A DNA stretch of 64,000 nt from AP-15 sp963787425 (GTDB lineage Bacteria > Pseudomonadota > Alphaproteobacteria > ATCC43930 > CGMCC-115725): contig CAWBCV010000004.1 of the NCBI GenBank assembly GCA_963787425.1, forward strand, positions 310,001-374,000, given 5' to 3'. A model generated the notes under the pieces. That model did not search any database and was not told the origin of the DNA. It was given only the letters and a program-made list of their open reading frames with translations. Positions 17,126 through 23,313 of this stretch are shown here, one piece after another (position 1 is the first letter of the stretch; each line of letters begins with the position of its first letter). The position numbers and the translations under genes were made by a program.

Positions 17126-17759
17126 TCAGGCATAGAAGAACAATTCGGGCTGGCGGGGTTCGATCTTGACAAAGCCCCGCGCATATGTTGTCGGGCTCAG
17201 TCGCGGGTGCTTGCTCGGGTCGCGATAGAAGATCAGGAAAGCAACGAAATAAGAAAAGCTCAGCAATCCGGTGATGCCGAAGCCCCACCGCCAGCCGAAC
17301 TGCACGACCGCGAGGCGACGAGCGGCAGGCCGATGACGTTGGCGAACTTTGCGGCGGCATCCAAGATCGACGTCGCCATCGCCCGCTCGCTGCGCGGAAA
17401 CCAGTAGCCGGTGGCCTTCGCGCTTGCCGAGAAGCCGGGTCCCTCGGCCACACCGAGCAGCATGCGCGCCGCGAGGCTGCCGCCGAACCCGCCGGCGAGG
17501 GCGGTCGCGGCCGAAGTTAGCGACCAGAGAAAAGGCGCTGACCCGATACACCCAGGTGACGCCAAAGCGGTCGAGGATCATGCCGGTCGGGATCTGCAGC
17601 AGCGCGCAGGACCAAAGAACCCGCTGAAAACCAGCCGAGTTCACCGTCGGTCAGACCAAATTCCTGTTGAAGTTGCAGCGCGCCAACCGAGAGGTTGATC
17701 CGGTCGAAATAATAGATCAGCATTCCGGCCCCCAGCAGCACGCCGTTACCCCAGCGCAC
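17126..17759 (-). pseudogene. MFS transporter (anion:cation symporter type), truncated and frameshifted
   Basis: The remnant begins at the 17759 ATG with a normal MFS start (LIYYFDRINLSVGALQLQQEF, then DGELGWFSAG). It then moves to a second frame (QRVLWSCALLQIPTGMILDRF), to a third (GGSLAARMLLGVAEGPGFSAS, GYWFPRSERAMATSI) and back to the second (FGWRWGFGITGLLSFSYFVA). At least three frame changes are needed and only about six of twelve helices remain. The 'YFDRINLSVG' start is typical of sugar-acid (gluconate/glucarate/galactonate) carriers, matching the gluconokinase gene immediately upstream, so this was probably its transporter (inference). Confidence 0.82.
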
Positions 17760-17792
17760 CCCTTGGGAGGCGGCCGGCGGCAGCCGTCGCGG

Positions 17793-18395
17793 TCATCGAT
17801 CCTTTCCCGGGCTGGTCGCGGTGGCTGGGGCGGGTTCGCCGGGTTCGTGCTGCCGCTCCTCGAGCCGACACACGATCTCGTGGGCGATCTCGGCCGGTTT
17901 GCCGCCGACATCGACGATGATCGGGTGCTCGTCCGGCGTCGGCTCCTCCAATGTCGCGAACTGGCTCTCGAGCAGGGCAACGGGCATGAAGTGCTCGTGC
18001 CGTGCAATCATGCGCAGGCGGATAAGATCGCGCGATCCCTTGAGGTAGACCAGCACGACCGCGGGGCGGTCGCCGATGATGATGTCTCGGTAGGATCGCT
18101 TCAGCGCCGAGCAGGTCAGCACGGCACATTCGCCCCGCGCGCGCCACCTGTCGATTTCCTCCGCAATCTTATGGAGCCAGGGCATCCGGTCCGCATCCGT
18201 CAACGGAATCCCGCCGTGCATTTTCTCGATATTCTCGCGCGGGTGCAGGTCGTCGCCTTCCTGAAACTGGCAGCCGAGCGCGGCTGCGAGCAAGGCTGCG
18301 ACCGTGCTTTTGCCCGATCCGGAGACACCCATCACCACGACAATGACTGGCTTGGTTATGCTGTGCGCGAGGGCAACGATCAGCTCTGCGGGCAT
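17793..18395 (-). CDS. gntK: Gluconokinase
   Basis: This 200-residue kinase phosphorylates gluconate to 6-phosphogluconate. The P-loop is GVSGSGKST near residues 22-30, followed by the family motifs FQEGDDLHPRENIEKMHGG, PLTDADRMPWL and CSALKRSYRD. The length is slightly over the usual 165-185 residues because of a Pro/Ala-rich tail after VCRLEE. The ATG at 18395 is chosen because longer reading frames lack family similarity; no strong ribosome binding site was seen. It leads into the broken MFS gene, so gluconate uptake through this locus is probably lost. Confidence 0.86.
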   Translation of the reverse strand: MPAELIVALAHSITKPVIVVVMGVSGSGKSTVAALLAAALGCQFQEGDDLHPRENIEKMHGGIPLTDADRMPWLHKIAEEIDRWRARGECAVLTCSALKRSYRDIIIGDRPAVVLVYLKGSRDLIRLRMIARHEHFMPVALLESQFATLEEPTPDEHPIIVDVGGKPAEIAHEIVCRLEERQHEPGEPAPATATSPGKDR

Positions 18396-18581
18396 CCGAT
18401 AACACTCTATGCCAACAGCGGATGGGCAGATGGGCCGGCCGGCAGATGGACTGGTCGCATCAAATGGCACATCACGGATGAACTCCAGATCCAAGCCGCC
18501 GCCGTCGATTCGAACCCCCTCTATACGATGAGGCAAATAGGTTTCAAGCTCAACTTTACCGGGAACACCGGTATGATCTGA

Positions 18582-18890
18582 TCAGCTTTCAAAAATCAAG
18601 CAGGTGGTTGTCCCATGGACGAGCAAGCGCTCCTTGCTGTCCGTGACACGTCCTTCCGCGGTTCCGATCCGGCGGCCCCGGCTGATCACCGTGCCCTCAG
18701 CCTTGATCGGGCCTGTCTCCGGCGTGATCGGCCGGACGAATGAAATCTTGAACTCAAGGGTCGTGGAGCCGGCGCCCTTTTCCAATGTCGATTGGATCGC
18801 GAGCCCCATGCAACTGTCGAGCATTGTGGCTGCGAGACCGCCATGTACGGTGCCAGCCGGATTTAGGTGGATGTCTTTTGGCTCCGCGGT
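18582..18890 (-). pseudogene. PaaI-like hotdog thioesterase, N-terminus missing
   Basis: About 100 C-terminal residues of a PaaI-type acyl-CoA thioesterase remain, with the core HLNPAGTVHGGLAATMLDSCMG, TTLEFKISFVRPITPETGPI and GRRIGTAEGRVTD. The first 30-40 residues of the normal protein are replaced by unrelated sequence upstream of about 18890, at the edge of a low-GC insert. The frame stays open to 18995 but the added residues do not look like the family. It is probably inactive. Confidence 0.68.
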
Positions 18891-18921
18891 AAGGTGCTGT
18901 CCCAATTCGGGGCACGGTGTC

Positions 18922-19416
18922 CTACTTCGAGGGAGCCGTCTGTTCTGCAGTTGGTCCTTGGATGACCTGTAGGCTTCCACACCTAAGAACCTCACCTTTG
19001 TATTTCGCTGTCACCCGGATCGCGCCGGGTTCCCTCAGCCGAATTGGAGCTACCACAAAGTTTAATGTCCTGTGCGCCAACAAAGGTCTCGTGCCTGTCG
19101 GTCGCCATGGCAGATTATCGAGCTTTGCTCTGGCTCCTTCGGGATCGGCTGGTAACGTACCAAAATAACTCGGCTTATCGTCTTCGTCTCCAGGCAAATG
19201 TATATTGATCTCGATTGGGAAATCCCTTTCTAGAGCTAGCCTAGCCGGCTCCAGAATTTCGATACGGAACCCGAATTTCGGCAGCGCAGCAGGCAGTGGC
19301 ACATGTACAACCATTACACTTTCGTAGATTCCGATTAGACTGCTTTTCCCTCCAATCTCGTCTCGGATATCATCGCAAAATATCGTAAAGCCTATAGGCT
19401 CGCTAAAATCGAACAT
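18922..19416 (-). CDS. Conserved protein of unknown function (DUF6941-like), third gene of toxin-antitoxin-like operon
   Basis: This 164-residue protein starts MFDFSEPIGFTIFCDDIRDE and continues GGKSSLIGIYESVMVV, a pattern I associate from memory with DUF6941, whose role is unknown. It looks like a soluble beta-rich protein without signal peptide or membrane helix. Its start lies four bases after the stop of the XRE-type gene, so the two are almost certainly co-translated. Base composition is clearly lower in GC than the flanking genes, suggesting transfer together with the two upstream genes. Confidence 0.72.
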   Translation of the reverse strand: MFDFSEPIGFTIFCDDIRDEIGGKSSLIGIYESVMVVHVPLPAALPKFGFRIEILEPARLALERDFPIEINIHLPGDEDDKPSYFGTLPADPEGARAKLDNLPWRPTGTRPLLAHRTLNFVVAPIRLREPGAIRVTAKYKGEVLRCGSLQVIQGPTAEQTAPSK

Positions 19417-19420
19417 TTAC

Positions 19421-19975
19421 CTACGCCGTAATGAATAATAGATTGCTTGGTGGTGGCGTAGTTGTAGGGTTAGCCTCATTGTTATCCACTCTCACCGCTC
19501 GCGACTGACTCTCAGACGATGGAGGGTTATGGAATAGATCGCGAAGTTCCAGTTCTCTTGCGAGTTGCTGCTGTTCTTCGGCAAAGGTATTAATTGCCTC
19601 TTGATTGTAGGATGCCGGGCGAAGCGCTTCGTCTGAATAATCCTCCGTATATTTAAAAAATGTTGGAAAATCTATAAACCTAATAATGATGGCAATATCA
19701 AGATGTTCAGCGATATCAATCAATGTTTGAACACTGATTTGTCTATCAGCTTGCTTTTCTAAACGAGAGACGACACTTTGAGGTTTGCCAATTCTATCAC
19801 CGAACTCCTTTTGAGTAAGATCATCACGCAAGGCTCTGATTTGTTCCGCAAGAAACAGTTTTAGCTGCCGCGCCATATAAGAATGGCGAAATTTCTGCTT
19901 TCCAAGCGATCTCGCAAGCCGCCTAATCTTTGACCGCTGGCGGGAATTTGCAGTCGTGAGATCGTCTTCGGTCAT
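19421..19975 (-). CDS. XRE-family helix-turn-helix protein (probable antitoxin)
   Basis: This 184-residue protein has a Cro/CI-type helix-turn-helix at about residues 40-95 (LTQKEFGDRIGKPQSVVSRLEKQAD, then ISVQTLIDIAEHLDIAI). The N-terminal 35 residues are basic and the C-terminal 80 are acidic and probably flexible, which is the usual antitoxin plan: one part binds DNA, the other the toxin. Its first 53 bases overlap the end of the upstream toxin-like gene, a HigBA-like toxin-first order. Two palindromes at the operon start are its likely operators. Confidence 0.78.
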   Translation of the reverse strand: MTEDDLTTANSRQRSKIRRLARSLGKQKFRHSYMARQLKLFLAEQIRALRDDLTQKEFGDRIGKPQSVVSRLEKQADRQISVQTLIDIAEHLDIAIIIRFIDFPTFFKYTEDYSDEALRPASYNQEAINTFAEEQQQLARELELRDLFHNPPSSESQSRAVRVDNNEANPTTTPPPSNLLFITA

Positions 19976-20330
19976 TGTCTATCTCTGATTTACGGCTGAC
20001 GGCATCATCACAATGTGGTCTATATCTGCTGCCTGTATCTTTGAGAAACGGCACAAGCATCGTAAAGAGATCGCCGTCAAGGTGACCGATGATCCGAAAA
20101 TGACGGCCATCTTTTATGATGCGTATTTCGTGGAAACCCACGCAAGTTTTGCTGCTGTTGCGCTTTTCCAGTGCCTTGAAAATATCTTCGTTGTTACGAG
20201 CGCGACGATTCCCGTGGAGCTGTTCGAGAACTGCGACAAAATCCGCTTGGATTGCATCGTCCTGTTCACAGTACCACTCCCGCATAATGTCACGCCCATC
20301 CGGGGCAATATAGCATCGGAAGCTCAGCAT
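19923..20330 (-). CDS. RelE/HigB-like (DUF891, phage Gp49-like) toxin
   Basis: This 135-residue protein has the RelE-superfamily pattern of Gp49/HigB toxins: small N-terminal strands, helix AIQADFVAVLEQLHGNRRARNN, then VGFHEIRIIKDGRHFRIIGHLDGDLFTMLVPFLKDTG with conserved basic residues for mRNA cleavage. The C-terminal 35 residues are unusually long and overlap the antitoxin gene. The start at 20330 lies inside the promoter-proximal palindrome 20329-20344; ATGs upstream give no family similarity. No clear Shine-Dalgarno is present, so the gene may be translated from a very short leader. Confidence 0.76.
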   Translation of the reverse strand: MLSFRCYIAPDGRDIMREWYCEQDDAIQADFVAVLEQLHGNRRARNNEDIFKALEKRNSSKTCVGFHEIRIIKDGRHFRIIGHLDGDLFTMLVPFLKDTGSRYRPHCDDAVSRKSEIDNDRRRSHDCKFPPAVKD

Positions 20331-20344
20331 AGCAACTTTGCTAT
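20329..20344. promoter_or_regulatory. Operator-like perfect palindrome at the toxin start codon
   Basis: ATAGCAA CT TTGCTAT is a perfect inverted repeat (arms 20329-20335 and 20338-20344) that overlaps the start codon of the toxin-like gene. It shares the half-site TAGCA with the second palindrome 36 bases upstream (centre to centre). This is the classical place for autorepression by an XRE antitoxin; binding is inferred. Confidence 0.6.
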
Positions 20345-20362
20345 AGAAGGCGCCTGACCGCG

Positions 20363-20382
20363 ATATAGCATGCTTGCTATAT
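20363..20382. promoter_or_regulatory. Second operator-like palindrome upstream of the toxin-antitoxin operon
   Basis: ATATAGCA TGCT TGCTATAT is a perfect 8-base inverted repeat with a 4-base centre (20363-20382). It has the same TAGCA/TGCTA half-sites as the palindrome at 20329-20344. The AT-rich core could also contain the -10 region of the operon promoter. Confidence 0.58.
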
Positions 20383-20401
20383 GAGAACACTCGCCAAATG
20401 G

Positions 20402-20432
20402 AAAGACCCGCATCGGCTTTCGTCGATGCGGG
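20402..20432 (-). terminator. Probable intrinsic terminator, minus strand
   Basis: CCCGCATCG (20407-20415) and CGATGCGGG (20424-20432) form a perfect 9-bp stem with an 8-base loop. On the minus strand the stem is followed by TCTTTC, a short T-rich run. It would stop minus-strand transcripts just before the toxin-antitoxin promoter. Confidence 0.45.
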
Positions 20433-20450
20433 CCGAACCGAGATGGCTTC

Positions 20451-20541
20451 GGAGACGTGGCAGAGTGGTTTATCGCACCGAGCTTACCCCTCGGCAGACC
20501 TCGACCCCTGGGTTTCGCGGGTTCGAATTCCGCCGCCTCCC
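20451..20541 (+). tRNA. Degenerate tRNA-Ser-like sequence (pseudo-tRNA)
   Basis: The first 20 bases (GGAGACGTGGCAGAGTGGTT) are those of rhizobial tRNA-Ser, a long variable region is present, and the T arm GCGGG-TTCGAAT-TCCGC is intact. The acceptor stem GGAGACG/CGCCTCC has one mismatch and the D stem has one. The anticodon stem CCGAG/CTCGG is perfect, but its loop is CTTACCC, which would read TAC (not Ser) and has a pyrimidine at position 37, very unusual for a working tRNA. No CCA is encoded. It is best seen as a tRNA relic, possibly an old island attachment site. Confidence 0.5.
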
Positions 20542-20599
20542 CGGCCCGGCGGAGCCGGTCGCTGCTGGTAACAGCGGCCAGATCCTCGACCACAACCCA

Positions 20600-20683
20600 G
20601 GAACTGCCCCCCTGAAGCGATGATCGTGAGAGCGAATATAGCGATCCTGGTAAGCCCGTTCTACCCGCTCCAGGGGCAGTTCC
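20600..20683. repeat. 84-base inverted-repeat segment beside an IS1-like fragment
   Basis: GGAACTGCCCC (20600-20610) and GGGGCAGTTCC (20673-20683) are perfect inverted repeats; similarity continues inward (TG-AGCG against CGCT-CA) after a two-base gap. The right arm lies 20 bases before the transposase-like fragment, so it may be an insertion-sequence end, with the left arm a second end or an old footprint. Confidence 0.5.
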
Positions 20684-20703
20684 GAAGCTCATGGATTGCC
20701 CCC

Positions 20704-20877
20704 ATGAACGTTCTGCCTCGCGATAAACAGATCGAAGCCGTTGCCGCTTTAACCGAGGGCTGCTCAATCCGAGCGATTGAGCGGCTTACTGGCATTCACC
20801 GACACACGATAATGCGCCTTGGCGTGCGGGTCGGCAACGGTTACGACGTGCTAGAGCGCCGTGCGTCGGATGCCTAA
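20704..20877 (+). pseudogene. IS1-like transposase N-terminal fragment
   Basis: This 57-residue frame reads MNVLPRDKQIEAVAALTEG, then SIRAIERLTGIHRHTIMRLG, the N-terminal helix-turn-helix of IS1-type transposases as found in rhizobial elements. The rest of the transposase is absent; the frame stops soon after VGNGYDVLERR. It sits between the pseudo-tRNA and the truncated DUF2090 gene, so it marks past rearrangement at this spot. Confidence 0.62.
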
Positions 20878-20954
20878 TTAAACTGGGTAAAGCTCGGCAA
20901 ATGCTGGAGCGGGCCGGCTCTGTGATCAAAGCGCAGCCAGCGACCCATCAGTTG

Positions 20955-21660
20955 TTATCCCTTGCGCGCGTCCTCGAAGGTACGCACCCACTCAACGTAG
21001 CGGTTGGCGATGGTCTCGACCGTCTTCTCGCGCGTCGTGTTGTTGTCCCGCAGCGCGACCAGCGCGTCCCAGAACGAGGTGCGCCCGACAGCGAAGCCGA
21101 TGAAGCCCGGCACCGGCGCCGCCGCGCGCGGCCAGGCAATGATGTCGGCTTGGTTGGAGCCGCGGCCGAGGATGATGCACCCCACCTTGTCACGCCTGTC
21201 GCGCCGCGCCGCCGTCACCAACGCAGCGCAGTCTTCGCGCCGCTCCAGCCCCTCGATCTTCCACACATCCGGCTCGACGCCGGCGTTTTGCAGCTCCTTG
21301 ATCGCGGCAATCATCAGCGACGGTCGCAAATCGTGGTCATAGACGTGCTGGTCACCCTCCAGCCGGTCAGACTGCTCGTGCGTCATCGGCACCAGCAATT
21401 CGAACAAGAAATGTTGGCCGTTCTTGTGCACGTAGTCCGCCAGCTCGCGCAACCGCGCTGCCTGCCGACGGTTCATTGCCTCGTCGCCCTCGGGATTGTA
21501 GCGCACCAGCACCTTAACAAAGGTCGGATTGAAATCGGCGATGTGCTCGGCGTAGCGATCGCCGTATTCGAACTGGAACTCCTCCTGGCCGCTCTTCCTT
21601 CAGCCGAGCTTGGCGCACAATGCGCGTACGCTTTGTCAAATTCCGCGGAGTGGGGTGGAT
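20955..21660 (-). pseudogene. DUF2090 (IolC C-terminal, aldolase-like) gene fragment
   Basis: From about 21605 down to 20955 the frame reads as the DUF2090 domain, which in IolC proteins is fused to 5-dehydro-2-deoxygluconokinase and resembles a class I aldolase: HIADFNPTFVKVLVRYNPEGD, FELLVPMTHEQSDRL, GCIILGRGSNQADIIAWPRAAAP region and FAVGRTSFWDALVALRD. Upstream a stop codon and a frame change interrupt it (EFDKAYAHCA belongs to the same protein in another frame), and the kinase part is missing because the phosphoglucomutase gene begins there. An internal start at 21512 could still give a 185-residue protein, but it is probably a relic. Confidence 0.68.
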
Positions 21661-23300
21661 CCGCCCAGCGCATTGTCCACCATCGCCTGAGCTTCACCGA
21701 GGATCGCGTCGAGGTGACCCTCGTCCTTGAAACTTTCTGCGTAGATCTTGTAGATGTCCTCGGTGCCGGACGGCCGGGCCGCGAACCAGCCGCCGGCGGC
21801 GACCACTTTTAGGCCACCGATAGGAGCATTGTTTCCCGGGGCGCGGCTTAGTTTGGCGGTGATTCGCTCGCCTGCCAATTCAGACTCCTTAACAGCCTCA
21901 GGCGACAGCTTTTCCAGCCTCGATTTCTGCTCTGGTGTCGCCGCCGCGTCGATGCGCGCGTAGTAAGCCGTTCCGAACTCCGCCGTCAGTGCGTGGTAAT
22001 GCTCCCCCGGATCCTTGCCGGTGCGGGCCGTGATCTCGGCCGCGAGCAGATCCATGATCGGGCCGTCCTTGTCGGTCGTCCACACGCCGCCGTCGTGGCG
22101 CAAAAAGCTCGCCCCGGCGCTCTCTTCGCCGCCGAAGCAGCACGAGCCGTCGAAAAGCCCAGGGACGAACCATTTGAAGCCGACCGGCACCTCCAACAAG
22201 CGCCGGCCGAGCTTGTGGACGACGCGGTCAATCATTCTGCTGCTGACCAAGGTCTTGCCGATCGCGGCTTGGGCCGGCCAGTGGGGACGATGGGCGAGCA
22301 GGTAACCGATTGCGACCGCTAGATAATGATTGGGGTTCATCAGCCCTGCCGATGGCGTGACGATGCCGTGCCGATCTGAGTCCGGGTCGTTGGCGAACGC
22401 GACCCGGTAGCGATCCTTGAGGCCGACCAGCCTTGCCATCGCGTAGGGGCTGGAGCAGTCCATGCGGATCTTGCCGTCGTGATCGAGTGTCATGAACGAG
22501 AAGGTCGGATCGACCTTCGGGTTCACGATGGCGATGTCCAGCTTGTAGACGGTGTTGATCGGCTCCCAATAGTGCACGGCAGCGCCGCCGAGCGGGTCGA
22601 CGGCGATCTTGAGGCCCGCGGCGCGGATTGCCTCCATGTCGACGACATTGCGCAGGTCATTGACGTAAGGCAGCACGAAGTCTTGCTGGTGCGTCGTGTC
22701 CGCACTGAGGGCCGCCTCGAACCCGATCCGTTTTACGCCGGTATTGCCGCTCCGCAGAAGTTCGTTGGCCCGCTTCTCAACCCATTGCGTGACGTCGGTA
22801 TCGGCCGGCCCCCCGTGGGTCGGGTTGTATTTGAAGCCCCCGTCTTCGGGGGGGTTGTGCGAGGGCGTGATGACAATGCCGTCGGCGAGATGCCCGGTGC
22901 GCGAGCGGTTGTGGACAAGGATGGCATGTGAGATGACCGGCGTCGGCGTCACCCCATCGCCTTGCTGGATGATCGTCTGCACCTCGTTGGCCGCCAGGAC
23001 TTCGAGCGCTGTGCACTGCGCCGGCCCGGAAAGTGCGTGCGTATCCTTGCCCATATAGAGCGGGCCGTCGGTGCCTTGGGTGCGCCGGTAGTCGCAGATG
23101 GCTTGCGTGATGGCGGAGATGTGGCTTTCGGTGAACGACCCGCGAAAAGGCGAACCGCGATGCCCGCTGGTGCCAAAGCTGACCCGTTGTCCGGGATCGT
23201 CGAGATCAGGCCGGCACTCGAAATATTCGCGTTCGAGGCGGTTCAGATCGACCAGCATCTCCTTGGGCGCCGGCTTGCCGGCCAGTGGCGAAATCGTCAT
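21636..23300 (-). CDS. pgm: Phosphoglucomutase, alpha-D-glucose phosphate-specific
   Basis: This 554-residue enzyme interconverts glucose-1-phosphate and glucose-6-phosphate. The phosphoserine loop is FGTSGHRGS near residue 40, the metal loop is FANDPDSDRHG, and VITPSHNPPEDGGFKYNP is a family block; the sugar-binding GEESAGASF and the C-terminal ARPSGTEDIYKIY phosphate site are present. The start at 23300 has a GAGGAG ribosome binding site 8 bases upstream. It follows glgP by 13 bases, so glycogen breakdown and entry of the sugar phosphate into metabolism are co-expressed. The last residues (GGSTPLRGI) lie in rearranged DNA. Confidence 0.93.
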   Translation of the reverse strand: MTISPLAGKPAPKEMLVDLNRLEREYFECRPDLDDPGQRVSFGTSGHRGSPFRGSFTESHISAITQAICDYRRTQGTDGPLYMGKDTHALSGPAQCTALEVLAANEVQTIIQQGDGVTPTPVISHAILVHNRSRTGHLADGIVITPSHNPPEDGGFKYNPTHGGPADTDVTQWVEKRANELLRSGNTGVKRIGFEAALSADTTHQQDFVLPYVNDLRNVVDMEAIRAAGLKIAVDPLGGAAVHYWEPINTVYKLDIAIVNPKVDPTFSFMTLDHDGKIRMDCSSPYAMARLVGLKDRYRVAFANDPDSDRHGIVTPSAGLMNPNHYLAVAIGYLLAHRPHWPAQAAIGKTLVSSRMIDRVVHKLGRRLLEVPVGFKWFVPGLFDGSCCFGGEESAGASFLRHDGGVWTTDKDGPIMDLLAAEITARTGKDPGEHYHALTAEFGTAYYARIDAAATPEQKSRLEKLSPEAVKESELAGERITAKLSRAPGNNAPIGGLKVVAAGGWFAARPSGTEDIYKIYAESFKDEGHLDAILGEAQAMVDNALGGSTPLRGI

Positions 23301-23313
23301 CGGCGGTTTCTCC

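Noticed and set aside
20374..20623. Small ORFs of 65-80 residues at the pseudo-tRNA
   Set aside because: Their translations cover the tRNA-like sequence and hairpin and have no family features.
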